Source: Pestalotiopsis fici W106-1 (Eukaryota > Ascomycota > Sordariomycetes > Amphisphaeriales > Sporocadaceae). Taken from it: a stretch of DNA of 64,000 nucleotides. Below are positions 36,420 through 48,608 of this stretch, piece by piece (the first letter of the stretch is position 1; the number at the start of each line of letters is the position of its first letter). The stretch spans positions 671,490 to 735,489 of the forward strand of contig NW_006917100.1 in the NCBI RefSeq assembly GCF_000516985.1, written 5' to 3'. The translations under genes and the position numbers were made by a program. The notes under the pieces are model-generated. The model saw only the letters and a program-made list of their open reading frames with translations, did no database searches and was not told where the DNA came from.

Positions 36420-38356
36420 ATGGGAAAGGCGAGAGTACTGTATTGGTTTCGCACCGACTTGCGACTGCACGACTCGCCCGCCCTCAAGGCAGCACTTGAC
36501 CTAGATCCCGAGGTTCTATGGCCAATTTTTACATGGGATCCGCATTATGTCTATAGGGCAAAGGGAGGCGTGAATAGATGGCAATACTTGTGTGTATCGA
36601 TGCATATCAATGGCCAGTTCATCTTGCTGACCTCTGCTCTAGGCTCGATTGTCAGAATGACCTGTCAAAATCCATAACCAAACTGAATCCAAAGTCAAAG
36701 CTCTTCGTCTTGCGTGAGGCCCCGCAGACTGTCCTCCCCAAAGTCTTCAAGGCCTGGAAGGTTACGCATCTTGTCTTTGAGAAGGATACCGACTCTTATG
36801 CTCGTGAAAGAGACAAGATCGTCACTGAACTGGCCGAAAAGGCAGGAGTCAAAGTCATCAGCCCTTATGGCCGGACACTATGGGATTCAGACGACGTAGT
36901 CAAAAAGAACGGCGGGAAAGCTACCATGTCAATCACACAACTTCAATCGGCTGGTAAGAAAGTCGGAGATATACCACGGCCCATTCCAGCTCCAAAGTCA
37001 CTCCCCGATCCGGGTGAGATGCCAGTAGATTTCAGTCAGGATCGACCAAAGAACAAGCCAGATCTTATTGCTCCGTTGCGCGTCGGACAAGAACATGCAT
37101 ATAACAGCATAGCCGGGCCAAAGGGGGACTTTGCCATTGAGACCCTCGAAGAACTCGGCTTCGCGGCTGCCACAACGCCTCATCGCGGAGGGGAGACGCT
37201 TGCGCTCAAGACCCTCGAGCACATTATTGCTGATGAGGAGTATGCCGCCACTTTCCAAAAGCCCAAGACAAGTCCGGCAGCATTCAGACCGCAGGCCACT
37301 ACACTATTATCTCCGCACATGCATTTTGGATCTCTCTCTGTGCGGCTTTTCTACTGGCGAGTCCAAGATTTGGTGAACAAATATAAAGGTGCTTCCACGC
37401 CGCCCGAAAGCCTGACTGGCCAGCTTTTGTTCCGCGACATGTACTTTGCGGCCCAAGCCGCAATCGGCTCGCCCTTCCTACAGACCATCAATAACCCGTA
37501 CGTGCGCTTCGTGCCATGGCACCTCCCGTCCAAGGTCGAAGAGGGCACCGAGACGGGCACCAACGCCATCAGCGGCGAATACCACATTGACTCGAAAGAG
37601 GCAGAACAGTGGTTTCAGCGGTGGAAAAGGGGTACCACGGGCTTCCCCTGGATCGACGCGCTCATGCGGCAACTGCGCCAGGAAGGCTGGATACACCACC
37701 TGGGCCGGCACTCGGTCGCTTGCTTCTTGACGCGCGGTGGTTGTTACATCCATTGGGAGCGCGGCGCCGACGTTTTTGAGGAGCTGCTCATTGATCACGA
37801 GCCCGCGTGCAATGCCGGTAACTGGCAGTGGCTGAGCTGCACCGCCTTCTTTGCCCAGTACTACCGTTGCTACAGCCCGGTCGCCTTTGGTCAGAAGTGG
37901 GATAAAGAAGGCAAGCTGATCCGCGAGTATGTGCCAGAGCTTAAGAAACTGGACGCAAAGTACATCTATGAGCCGTGGAAGGCCCCCAAGGCGGCTCTGG
38001 ACAAGGCCGGCGTCAAGATTGAGGGAAATGGCCTCGGCGAGCACAAGGAGGGCACTTATCCGGGCCCGATGCTGGATTTTGGAGAGAGGCGGGGCGTATG
38101 CATTGCTGCTCTCAAAACTGCCTATCACATCAACCTGCATGGAAACGATGAACAGGTGAAGAATGGCGAGTGGAGGAAATTGTTTAAGGAGGCGGGCGAG
38201 ACGGAGATGGAGGTGGAGAAATACGAGGGTAGTGATCACGATGATGATGGCGAGTATGCAGACGATGCAGACAATCATGCGCACAAGAGAAAGCCTCAGA
38301 AGCAAGGGCCCATGGATAAGCATGTCAAGAAGCAGAAGAGGGGAGTTGATTATTGA
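36420..38356 (+). CDS. (6-4) photolyase / animal-type cryptochrome
   Basis: Exons 36420-36589 and 36643-38356 (53-bp intron, acceptor CTCTAG) encode 627 residues. The N-terminal Rossmann-like photolyase domain opens with VLYWFRTDLRLHDSPALKAA. The FAD-binding helical domain includes SPHMHFGSLSVRLFYW, TGFPWIDALMRQLRQEGWIH, HHLGRHSVACFLTRG, NAGNWQWLSCTAFF and YRCYSPVAFGQKWD. The two histidines of HHLGRH match the pair required for (6-4) photoproduct repair, and the C-terminal signature KYIYEPWKAP is of the same subfamily. Light-driven repair of UV (6-4) lesions is the known activity; some fungal members also signal light. The C-terminal tail (KRKPQ, KKQKRG) carries likely nuclear signals after an acidic stretch. 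The divergent upstream region is long. Confidence 0.94.
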
Positions 38357-39183
38357 GTCAGCTATTCGAGATAGTTCTACGAAATATTGATTATTGCTAG
38401 CCTTAATGTTTGCTTGAGTTCTGGTTCTTGCCATAGCCTTTGCGAATAATCTACATATTGCAAAAGGGTGTGTTTGAATACATTTTGGAGTCAATAAATA
38501 AGACATGGCTTATATCTCTCTGTATCAAAATTTCCATTTCCAACTAGAGTCAGCCCCCGTTTTGAGATGCCATCTTGCCGGGTAGTATCATGCAATACAA
38601 GAATAGACAGGACTGGTTTGGTTGCCTGAGCCTTAGCGAAAGATCATAAGCAAATGCCTTTTCCCCAGCTCGCTGATGGTGGGCATACACCACAGCCGCA
38701 GCTGATGGTCCTCGCCAACCCTGACCAATAACCGAAGCTGCACCGTCAGCGAGAATGGGCAACTGAAGTCAACCCGGTATATTCATAGATTTATATATGG
38801 CACATCCGAGGCTGAAATCCTCAGCTTTGGTCATTCATTGGGAGCCGTAATTGTCACGCGTAGAGTTATGCGACGAATAAAAGATTTGCCGCCAGCCTCG
38901 GCCGTATGAGGCGAGATACACTCACCTAATACATTGGGGGGATCGATGCCTGAAGGGGCCTCAGTCCTAGATGTGTCATGAATTCATACCAGTGACATCT
39001 TATTGGATCTCTTAGAATATTGGAAGTATTTGTGTTACCAGAAATGTGCGAGTTGAAATAAAAGAATATCCCAACTTCGGCCTCGTTTTACATTGTCGTT
39101 TGAATTCTTTGCTTTTGTATACTAGACGACGTCTCATTCTCAATATCCTTTATTCGAGTTCTCGCAGCCAAGCCACTTCGGTT
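38357..39183. other. Intergenic, no supported gene
   Basis: The photolyase 3' flank and the promoter of the next plus-strand gene. A 70-codon minus frame at 38550-38762 has no signature and is probably chance. Confidence 0.6.
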
Positions 39184-40983
39184 ATGGACGATGAAGCAAA
39201 TCGTCTCGCATGGTCTCAGACCATCGCATCATGGTTGGCTCTCCTAGGCGTAATCCTAGCCGTCGCGGGCCTAGCAACCGAACGAATCCGTCGCGTCCGC
39301 GAGCACGATGAGAGTTTCCAGACCACCAACCCTCGACGCATGGGTTGCTTCCGTCAGGATCCGCCGAGCAGGTACCGGTCTCTTCTCGGCGGTCGGACCC
39401 CAGCCCTCGAGGTGCCCAGCCTTGAGCATCTCTTTGAGGATGCCGATCGAGGACTGTGGACGAGCTCTACCCTGGATCACATGTCTGCAATCCAGGCAGA
39501 ACTGAGCTGGGTTCCGTTGTACGAGGCCGTATTTGGGGAGATTGTAAGGTTTAGTAGAGAAGATAAAAAAGATATTGCATATTACGGAACCCTGCTTCGG
39601 CCTATATTTAACAACATCCAGAGTGCAAGGCATGAATTGGGTCATACCACCAAATTCTTCCAAGATCGCGATATGCTCCTAAGGAGAGAGAAGCTGGTGA
39701 ACTGCGTGAGAGAACTTCCAGAAGTTGACGTTGGCCCAGACAACAGGGCGTCAGCCGTGGAAGAACGGTTCGCAAAGCTTCAGTCCATCTGGATCGCTGG
39801 CAACAAACCTTGCATCAGCGTGACAAGGGAGGAATTGGTAGCTCTTGCTTTATTCACAGGTATGCGAATTGAGAGGAGCGCTCATGGACTACACTACTCG
39901 GGAAGAGGGCCATTCGGACTGTCGATTGATCTCATACACACTGACGCCAACTGGCGTCTGTCTTTGGTCCGAGGTTCGAGGATTCCACGACACGCTCCAT
40001 CGTTGGGAAGCGGCTATACACTTCTCATGGCCAAGCATTTGGCATGTGGAAGCATACCGTTCCAGCGAAGTCCAAGCTGGGTTCGCAGCGTTTACCTGCG
40101 TGACGACGTGCTTTCGGCCGTCAAGGCTGGCCACTTGATCATCGATGTGCAATCCTACGGAGGGCCCACGTTGGAGTTTCTACGCCGTCTGCCAGCTGAC
40201 AAGGCTGTGGACGCCTTTTATGGTGTAAGCGCCCAGGTCATCGACGTGTCTGGAAACAGAATTGCGCCAGGAACTATCATGACTGCCCGCGGCGCCGAGG
40301 TGGGATGGTCACATGTCGTTGCCGGCATCGCCTTTGGAGGTTTGGTACCTCAGGTGCACCCAAATGTGATCGAGGCCGTCAAGTTCACCGCAGCGGGGAC
40401 CTTTGTAGAAGCCTGTATTCAACAGATTGAAGGTCTCGTCGATGCCCTCCATCGACGCCAAAAAGAGGCGCCGGACCAGTTTGATGTTTTTGGACAGTTC
40501 GTCAGCGACAGGTGCATGAGACAGGGACATTCGTTTGTCAACTATACCCATCCCTCCACGGAGAATCACCCTCGCGATGCTGCAGCGATATTTGCCCGAT
40601 ATATGAATCTGCTCGAACATGTTGTAGCGCTCACAGGCTACAGTGTCGATGCAGTCTTTGAAGCGGCAGTTGCCAACTTGGACAGAGTGTATCAATCTCG
40701 GATTACAGCTACGGAGCAAGCTGTCACGGACGCACATCTTGGTGATATTGTCGCCAATATCAAATTGACCATGGAGAGTCACATCATCTCTTTGGAGCAA
40801 TGCGGTGAGCTGGTCCGGTGCATCCTGGCTGCTTGGGCGGCAACTGTTCCCGGAATTCTAGTCAAGGAGCATATGCCGTGGCTCGACCAGGCCCAGGCAA
40901 TCGCTGGACATACCAGTAGCGACGGCGACAATGTCAACATATTAGTGATGGACAATCTGCCACCATTTGTTTCTTTCGGATGA
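39184..40983 (+). CDS. Unknown protein with N-terminal membrane anchor
   Basis: An intronless frame of 599 codons from the ATG at 39184. The frame is open further upstream but has no earlier ATG. Residues 13-31 (IASWLALLGVILAVAGLA) form one hydrophobic span followed by basic residues, which suggests a signal anchor. I do not recognise a domain. Visible features are an even mix of helix-forming segments, several conserved-looking hydrophobic blocks such as TIMTARGAEVGWSHVVAGIA and no low-complexity runs, so it is very likely a real protein. Coding character persists over the entire length. The next gene, also plus-strand, is another single-pass protein of unknown function 0.85 kb away. Function unknown; it could be a lineage-restricted family. 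Confidence 0.75.
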   Translation: MDDEANRLAWSQTIASWLALLGVILAVAGLATERIRRVREHDESFQTTNPRRMGCFRQDPPSRYRSLLGGRTPALEVPSLEHLFEDADRGLWTSSTLDHMSAIQAELSWVPLYEAVFGEIVRFSREDKKDIAYYGTLLRPIFNNIQSARHELGHTTKFFQDRDMLLRREKLVNCVRELPEVDVGPDNRASAVEERFAKLQSIWIAGNKPCISVTREELVALALFTGMRIERSAHGLHYSGRGPFGLSIDLIHTDANWRLSLVRGSRIPRHAPSLGSGYTLLMAKHLACGSIPFQRSPSWVRSVYLRDDVLSAVKAGHLIIDVQSYGGPTLEFLRRLPADKAVDAFYGVSAQVIDVSGNRIAPGTIMTARGAEVGWSHVVAGIAFGGLVPQVHPNVIEAVKFTAAGTFVEACIQQIEGLVDALHRRQKEAPDQFDVFGQFVSDRCMRQGHSFVNYTHPSTENHPRDAAAIFARYMNLLEHVVALTGYSVDAVFEAAVANLDRVYQSRITATEQAVTDAHLGDIVANIKLTMESHIISLEQCGELVRCILAAWAATVPGILVKEHMPWLDQAQAIAGHTSSDGDNVNILVMDNLPPFVSFG

Positions 40984-41834
40984 TTGTGTTCATCACATAT
41001 GCCGAGAAGGTTTCTATATTTTGTATGGTATAATACTCTAATGTGCGCGATGGTGGCTAGGGCATATTGTGTTTCCTGATAATCTGACTATCTTCTTGTA
41101 AATAATGCTAATGAAACGAACGACTATTTCCTGGCTGTTGTGTAACTGGCGAGTCTCTGACATGATTGCGTGATTGGTACAAACACTCACCAAGAATAGT
41201 TGATTCAGCGCATGTGGCACGGCTTTGGGAATGACTGTTTCACTCGGTGTCACCCTCTCTGTTTTCCAAACTCGCATGACTGACTTCAGTGATGTCCAGA
41301 CCCAAGGATGTCGTAAGTGACTAAGTTGAGTGTAAAAGCCAGCTGAAAGGGCGTGAATTGGTTAACAGCCCATGAATGATTTGAGGAATGACTTGGTTGA
41401 GTAACGACCGACTGGTACATGCTACGACTGATTTACATCAAGACTATGACTGAAAGTTTTGGGCCTCTTGCCATGAAAAGTGACGAGGAAGTTTGCATTG
41501 TGTCAGAGGGCGAATCAGATGCTGTCGGTACATCTTCATGGCTCAGACTGCCTGTCCAAGCCTTGTCACTGCGAGATGATGAGAAAGCATCAATGACAAT
41601 ATATGGACGGGATTTACTACAATTCATCGTCACCGACGCCTGATATTGTTCCAAATCATAGCCTTTTCTGGGCCATCTGCATCTCAGATTACATGAGGCC
41701 TTCTCTTCTTCGATGTAAATTATAAATTTCTTCAACATTCGCTTCTGGATTCGGTATTTAGCTCACGCAGGAGAACACAATACAACGTGGTGATGACACT
41801 CGGTGAATCCTGATATTTGCAACGAACTATTATA
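40984..41834. other. Intergenic, no supported gene
   Basis: 851 bp between two plus-strand unknown genes. A 74-codon plus frame at 41419-41643 has an ATG but no recognisable feature; I left it out as a gene. Confidence 0.55.
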
Positions 41835-42731
41835 ATGCCGCGGCTTCGAGTTGCACGATCCTTTGGCAGACCCTCCGATCTCGAGAACCTCTCACCACCA
41901 CCACCATTTCATGAGCGCGCGACGCGTCCAATAGCAGGATCTTTATATCAACGACGCCATAAACGGCACAGCTGGCATCGACATTCTTCGTCTGCTCATC
42001 ACCGTGATACTAACCACAATATTGACAAGATGACCGTACCAGCCAGTGGTCACCAGATGCACCAGACCTCGGACTCTCAAGCAGAAGGCCCACTGCAGGA
42101 AATCTCTGCGTGCCGCTGCCAAGCCCATGAGTCTCACGAATACACTACACTTTTCAAAGGCAGGCTACCGCGACTTGGTGCAGAATCAGGAGCTTTTCAC
42201 CGGCCGTCCCCAGACTTTGCCCAATGGATCGCAATCTCCATTGCCGGCGTTCTGACTGTTGTCCTAGCAGTAGGAATATACGTTATTGCGCGCTTCTACA
42301 ACGTAAGCCTTGACGGATCTCGCGGTCCTGATAGAAAAAGGAGAGCACCCAAATCTACTGGTAATCAAACAGGAATGGACTGCTACCTGAACGATGATAG
42401 CGCTGTGAATGGCGAGCGAAAGATGCGCCGGCCAAATTTCGAAGATCATCGTACAATGGCAAAACTCGAGGCGAGCTCGGCAATGAGCAAGAGTGGTTAT
42501 CACGATCCGAGCCAGAAGACTGTTCCAGGGACCAGCACTATGGAACATGAGACTTGGCGGCAAAGCAAGCGCGTTCACATCAGGAAATCGATGGCAAAGG
42601 AAGAAGAGGCCTTTGGAAAGAGCCTGAGCCCCCGTATCGCAAATAGGGAATCGAGGTCTGCCAAGGGACTGAACTTCGGGACTGCCGGAGAAGAGTTGCG
42701 ACAGAGACATTTCGATACTACCGCTTCTTAG
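41835..42731 (+). CDS. Single-pass membrane protein of unknown function
   Basis: An intronless 298-codon frame from the ATG at 41835. The first 130 residues are basic, His/Ser-rich and disordered (SLYQRRHKRHSWHRHSSS). One strong membrane span lies at about 131-154 (IAISIAGVLTVVLAVGIYVI), and a 140-residue charged tail follows. There is no N-terminal signal peptide, so the span probably acts as internal anchor. No domain is recognised. It resembles the many small-span proteins found next to self/non-self or accessory loci in fungi, but nothing here proves that. It may be paired with the upstream unknown gene on the same strand. Codon use looks ordinary. Confidence 0.6.
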   Translation: MPRLRVARSFGRPSDLENLSPPPPFHERATRPIAGSLYQRRHKRHSWHRHSSSAHHRDTNHNIDKMTVPASGHQMHQTSDSQAEGPLQEISACRCQAHESHEYTTLFKGRLPRLGAESGAFHRPSPDFAQWIAISIAGVLTVVLAVGIYVIARFYNVSLDGSRGPDRKRRAPKSTGNQTGMDCYLNDDSAVNGERKMRRPNFEDHRTMAKLEASSAMSKSGYHDPSQKTVPGTSTMEHETWRQSKRVHIRKSMAKEEEAFGKSLSPRIANRESRSAKGLNFGTAGEELRQRHFDTTAS

Positions 42732-43118
42732 CAAAGAAAACCAAGAATGAGCTAGATGCTCGTCCTGAGAGTAGACCATATGTAGTGTAGAATTAGCTTG
42801 CATATACATAAACACCCGCAATCTGTCGAGGTAAATAGAGACGTGTGTTTACTGAGTAGATCCGTTCAAAGCCGTGATTGGTGGCATATGTATGAGTAGA
42901 GCGCCCCAGAGCGAGATGAGACCGGCTTCAGCATCATGAAGAGAAAAAGAATCGTCTATTGTGTGTGATGGTACAGCCTCCGTCTTACATGTCCACAACG
43001 TGTCTCGCTGCCGTTCGATAATCACTTGTCGATATAGATGGCGATGGCGTCGCCATTCGAGTCTATTCGCCTGCACGTGCCAGTCCTCCTATTCTTTCCC
43101 CCCTGCCGATTTCTTGGT
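42732..43118. other. Short convergent spacer
   Basis: 387 bp between the stop codons of the unknown membrane-protein gene and MIC10. It holds 3' flanks only. Confidence 0.6.
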
Positions 43119-43510
43119 TTATGCCGATCGCTTAAGTTCCCTCGAAGCCTGCTTCAGACTCCAGTTGCACTCCTCGTACGCCCTGCCGGCACCGAAACCA
43201 ACACCGACCCAGGCGGGCCACGCCCTGCGCTTGAAGAGGAGGACTGAAAAGACAACACCGAAACCGAGGCCGAGGGAGGACTTGATGAGCATGTTGGAGA
43301 GGCAGCGATCCCACTAAGACATGGCAGCGTTAATATATGTGGCTCGATTGCTTTGTTGTAGAGGAAGATCTCGGGCGGGTCGAGTCGATCTGGGCGTGCT
43401 TTGTAGAATGTGAGAAAAAATAGAGGCCGTCATACCTTTTCGTTCAAAAGTGCCTCGCTAACGGGTCTTGCGACCGCGGGAGGTGGCGGAGGGACTGACG
43501 TGCTGGACAT
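43119..43510 (-). CDS. MIC10: MICOS complex subunit Mic10
   Basis: Exons 43510-43436 and 43313-43119, separated by a 122-bp intron (donor GTATGA, acceptor CTTAG), encode 89 residues. A proline-rich start ([21 protein letters not shown]) is followed by [20 protein letters not shown]. Two membrane segments carry the hallmark glycine motifs GLGFG and GVGFGAG, with the positively charged loop FKRRAWP between them and AYEECN after the second. Mic10 forms a hairpin in the inner mitochondrial membrane, oligomerises through these glycines and bends the membrane at crista junctions. The short length and order of elements match the family exactly. It is divergent from URB2 across 518 bp and probably has a leader intron. 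Confidence 0.93.
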
Positions 43511-44028
43511 GATGGCGGTTGCTAAAGCAAAGTCAGCAATTGGGCTGTTCAGAAGCGCGACAAATTTGACTCTTACTGGGTGCAATTGAATTCAATTGAC
43601 TGTTTTTGGTGGTTGTAGTAGATTGACGTTGTCGGTCGTCGAAGATTCAAAAGCTTGTCAGAAGCTCAATCAAGCTGCAATGCAAGCAAGCGGCTGCTCC
43701 AGGGCTGGGCTGGTACCAAATTCGGGACTTGACGGCGCGAGCAGCTCCAGTTGCGTCCCCCAAGACCAGGAACATGCAGTGACGTTTTACGCGCTGGCGC
43801 TTCATTCCGCAGGCGGTGTCAGGGCTCCAACCAAAATGGCTTAGCGTGGTTTGGTGCAGCGGCAGAATTTGGGAAATTTTGGGAGACCGCGGGGAGCTTT
43901 TGCGCCCTGCATTTCCAGGCGCTGCTGCTTGCCATTAAGAAGAAGCCAGCGCTGTAATAAGGTGCTTGGGGAGGAAATATACCACAAAAGAACACCATCA
44001 AATCTGGCGATTGAGTGCCCTCCTCAAG
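43511..44028. promoter_or_regulatory. Bidirectional promoter of MIC10 and URB2
   Basis: A 518-bp head-to-head interval with no gene inside; the left end contains the MIC10 leader and its probable intron. There is no clear TATA box, as expected for housekeeping genes. Confidence 0.5.
43522..43576 (-). other. Probable 5'-UTR intron of MIC10
   Basis: A 55-bp segment with a GTAAGA donor, a GCTGAC branch site and a TTTAG acceptor, ending 11 bases before the MIC10 ATG. Confidence 0.5.
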
Positions 44029-47000
44029 ATGGCCGCTGGAGACTTTTATGTATGCCAAGCAACCCGATTCATGTCATACTCAGCTAATGTGATCATGTCC
44101 AGGCGAGCCAGTTAGCTCTCATCAAGTCTGCTCGGTCTCTGGAGTCTGATTCCCGCCCATTCGACGACAAGATCAAAGATGTATGGCGACTACTTACGGC
44201 CGCGAAGGGAGGCAAATCATGCGCTGCCGAGGAAACAATATTACGATGGCTTCTTAAGCATATGGACGGAAACACTGATATTGCAGAACAAATCCGAAGA
44301 TACCCTCTGACATGGACCACAATTGGCTGTTTGTTTGAGAGAATCTCCTTGTTCTCCCTATCCCGAATTTTCCTCGAGCGAAAGTTTGTCATTGTACTGC
44401 AGCAGAGTGCGAAGGATATCTCAAACCCCGCAGCCGATGATGCATCGAAAGCGACCAAGCCCAAGAAGAGGAAGCGAGACCAGCCCATCACGTTTGATAT
44501 CGATTCTCTAAGAGCACCAGAGACCTTGATCTCTTCCGCATCGGAGTTATTCGGAGCCCTTGGAATGCTTCTTAGGCGCGTCGATGCTACGTCGATCCAG
44601 GATTCTGAAGATATTCGCATCGGCGCTGAACATGTCAAGTCTCTCTTCCGCATGCCAGTTGAAGACGTCAAGGATTTGATTGCCCCATTGGTGTGGATTT
44701 GCGCCCGGTCAATGAGCCTTCTACCACTCCACGGCGGTCTCCATGAGCAGCAAGAGCAGTGGCCAAAGATTCTCATTGCTCTCTGGAATCTCCATCTAGG
44801 CAGCATGGAAGACGCCCGCATCTTTGCTACTCATTTATACTACCCTTGCTGCACCATTATCGATCAGCTTTCCAGCGGAAACCAAGTGCAGGGCCATCTC
44901 GACAGAAAACAATCTTGGAAGCGCCAATTCGAGCAGTTCATCTTGAAGAATCTCATCAATCCAGCGAGGAATTCCTTCGCCAATGGTCTCGGCCTCGGCC
45001 TTTTGGACATTGCGAACGCTACAGCCTCAAAGGAGCCCGCACTATGCATCCGGGTCTTGTGGCGTCTGGCTGCCCAGAAACAACACGATGTTGATGATCC
45101 TACGTCGAAGCGGGCGCGTCAAGCCTGGGCGCAGGCCGTGTTCAAGCTCTTGCTTGCGTTCGCCGAGGAACACAAAGTCGCCGAATCTGTCACTGCCAAA
45201 CTGCTGAGCGAGGCAAGATTTTACGGCTGCTCACCAGAACTAGAGACATTGACGTACCTTACGAAAAGTTATTGTTTCCAAAGCTCGGAAACGGACTGGG
45301 ACGTTCTCGCCGATGTTATTTCCTGCGATGCCGATGTCTTCTTACTGAATGAGGAATTACTCAATACACTGCTCGGTCGCATAACCTCGTCCACAAAAGG
45401 CGACAAACTTGATCTTCAAATTATTGTTGAGAACGTTGTGAATTCTCTCATGGAAGCGTTCGCCAAAGCCCGTGATCTGACTGGGTTTACCAAGAGATGG
45501 CATGCCGAGCTTTGCCAAATGCTTGACCAGAAAACATCATTGGAGAGCACACCATGGATTGACCGCAGGATCTGTGAGCGATTCGCAGGACTGATGCAAG
45601 GAGCTCTCTCGACTCAACAAGCTTCTGCGCTGGTAGACTGGTTGCAAATGCAAGACGATAAAGGAGCTCATCTGGTCATTCTCGACGCTATTGGCCAGGG
45701 AGCCAAGGATGAAGCCTATATCTCTGCCCTCAGTTCCAAGCTACTCAACACAGTTCTACAAAAGGTGGATACAGCGGGCCGACCCCCGTTCCTGCTGTCC
45801 ATCAAGTGGCGGATAACAAAGACGACTGCATCATGGGTCTCGGCGGCTGAGACTCACACTATTTGGAAGCATACAAAGACCACCATGTCCAAGGTGCTTT
45901 CCAGCCAACCCCTATCAGAGACTGCAACATTTGAGGCTTTTGATTGTTGCTCGCAATTATGTTCGGTCAACTATCCTATGGGTCAAGACTTGAGTGATGC
46001 CGTAACAATGGCGAGCGCTTTCCTGAAGCGAATCATTGCCGAGGTTAAACTTGGTCATATTGACACAAATTATCTCGAGCTCGTATTCAGTAAACTCCCG
46101 CCTCTAAGCAGTGCTCCCAATGGAGATGAGCAGATCGGCAAGCTACTTGGAGAACTACACACTCTCCTGCAGCCCCAAGCTGTTCAACCTGGGTTTTCGA
46201 ACAGAATCGCTCATAAAGACGTGATTGCAGACGATGAGGGATTGGTGGACTCCATGATTGAGCCCCTTATCGCGGAGCTGGAGGCTTCTGGTTCTCCGGC
46301 TTGGACAGCTGCCCCTGTCGAATCACCTATCACAAGACTTCTTGAATTCGCACCGGATGCGTTCGCGAAAGACCGGCGAAAGAGGATCATGTCTTCTTGG
46401 AAGAAATGGGAGTCGGACATCAACGCGCATGCGGCAAAGCATGTCGAATCCTACAAACTCATCTTGCGATTACTCATCTTGGTCATGTCGCAGCCAACGT
46501 TTTACGATGTAAGTTGCACAAATCACTCACATCACTTTCAGTGGCTCTCCACATCTCGGTCAATCGGAGAAGCTGAAGCCTAGCACATTATACTGATGCG
46601 TAACATAGGGCATGGATTTAGATGACATTCGCAATCTCCCATTAGTTTCTACTTCTGGAGCACTTCTTTACGTGGACAAACTAGCTCAGCTTGTCATCAG
46701 TCAAGTCATTGGAAACCCCGAGGCATCGCCAAGTTACTTCAAGCAGATTGTCCAGTTCGTCGCAGAATCGACCGTGGATGAGGAGAGCGACTCCACCATA
46801 CCTTTGATTCTACTGAAGAGCATTTTGGCCGCCCTCAAGAGATCACCACCCAAGGCGAAACAGACCCTAAAGCAGGATGACGTTGTCAACAAACTTCGAG
46901 GACTTGTGTCGCATAGTATCTCCGAGTTTTCCTCGAAGCTCAAGAAGCCGGGTAAACTGGCCAAGGACGAGGACAGCCTGGTACGACTTGACTTGACCCT

Positions 47001-48252
47001 ACGCGCGGCAGCTGACTTGGGAGACTCTTTGTCTGCAAATCCCATCAAATTATCATCAAAAGTAGCTTCCAGACTTCAGGATGCTGGCGAAATCCTCACT
47101 TCTCAAGGCATTCCTGTGGGCTGGAAGCTGCAGACATTCTTAGCACTCAACCAACACGACTCAAGCTCTGCTGCCCTTCTGAAACAGATGAGCCAGGACT
47201 ATGCAGTCAGCCCGGATAACCAATCCATTGGGGAATTTGTCGTTGCTGTGACTAGGACACTAGATGCGCCCGCGAAACTGGGACTCTTGCACGCAGCACT
47301 CAAGAGTACCAGTACATGGAAAAGTTCCAATGTTCCCTACATGATCGTGGCAAGGATTATCGAAACTATTCAAGGTATGTTGCGCACATTCAGCTGGCTA
47401 ATTCATGGTACTGACAATGGTTTAGTGTCGGAATCTCCTTCCATCATCGTTGACGGCGACAAAAACTTTGATCTGGCATCCGTCCAGGTCATCTTGGTTC
47501 AATCTTTGGCTGACAAGAACCACTCGTTGGAACGATTCAGATACATTGCACAAGTTATTGAACAGCTACTTGACAAGCACTCAAGCTCAATGACTCAAAT
47601 AAACATTGAGCTGACACTGGCTGCTGTTTCCGCTGTATGCTCTGTCAATTCGGCCAGTTTCCGCAACGGAAATGAAAAGGACGATGATACAGTTGCCGAT
47701 GTAGCGGAGAGAACGTTCGATATCCTCTGCCGCTTGACAGCAACCATTGTCAAGCGCCATAGACTTCGGTTGGAGGGCCACCACCATCTACTTGTGTCGG
47801 CACTTCAAGATCTCCTCCGTGTACTACTTGCCAAACCTGCCGACTCCAACCAGAGCAGCAGCAGTTTCCTCTTCCCACCATGGCTGGATACTCGCCTTAG
47901 AGCACAGCACGGCACAAAGTTTGCGCGCCTTCTCACTCTGATCTGCGAACCAAGCGCCGCATCTGTTGCCCGTGGTAAGAATAACAGCCTTGACTCTGTC
48001 ACTGATGCAGTGAAACGTTCGGCAGGACAGCACATGTTCTGGATCTTGGCTCTCTACATCAAACTCCAGCTCGAGGGCGACGTTTCGAGGGACATGCGAA
48101 AGGAGCTCACCACAGGAATATACTCTATCTTGAGCATTACACCAGAAGCCAGTAGGAGGATTCTGAGCGAAGCCATGGACGAGAGTGGAAGAGCAATTTT
48201 CCGAACCATTTTTACGGAGTGGAAAAAGTTTGGAAAGTGGACTGGTGTATAA
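44029..48252 (+). CDS. URB2: Nucleolar pre-ribosomal factor Urb2/Npa2
   Basis: Exons 44029-44049, 44103-46508, 46609-47374 and 47426-48252 encode about 1339 residues; yeast Urb2 is somewhat shorter. The first exon is 21 nt. The protein is almost entirely helical with no low-complexity blocks except a basic patch (KPKKRKRDQ) that may be a nuclear signal. The C-terminal block is diagnostic of the Urb2/Npa2 family: QHMFWILALYIKLQLEGD and then GIYSILSITPEASRRILSEA, ending FTEWKKFGKWTGV. Urb2 acts in early 60S assembly and 27S rRNA processing with Npa1. The third intron (51 bp) is a multiple of three without a stop, so retention would simply add 17 residues. A TA microsatellite starts at the stop codon. 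Confidence 0.9.
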
Positions 48253-48271
48253 TATATATATATATATATAT
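48252..48271. repeat. TA dinucleotide microsatellite
   Basis: About ten TA units that overlap the URB2 stop codon region and start its 3' UTR. Confidence 0.9.
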
Positions 48272-48608
48272 CATGCATTTCGAAATAGTCAAATCAGATC
48301 ATGAATGTGAAAAGCAAGCTTGATGATCAGAAAGTGTTTTGCCTTGTGTGCCAGTGTCAGTCTCTTGTGATCTGCCCCTGCAAGAGCCAGTTGTAATGAA
48401 ATGAATGGAAATACTCTTGGACTCACCCGGCTCTAAGCATTGACCATTGGCACGTGGAGTCCTTCATCGGTTCAGCATGCAAGTCAGTTAGTTGGGGCGT
48501 TTGCATCTTGCGTTTGCAACTGGAGGGATCAAGTATCTGAATAAACAGCCAACCAATGTCTCTGGTCCAGCACCCTGGCGACCAGACCCGAACAACTAAA
48601 CTTGGGGA

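Noticed and set aside
37478..38506. 342-codon open frame antisense to the photolyase
   Set aside because: Overlaps conserved photolyase coding sequence; shadow caused by codon bias.
41419..41643. 74-codon plus-strand frame between the two unknown genes
   Set aside because: Short, no signal peptide, domain or splice evidence.
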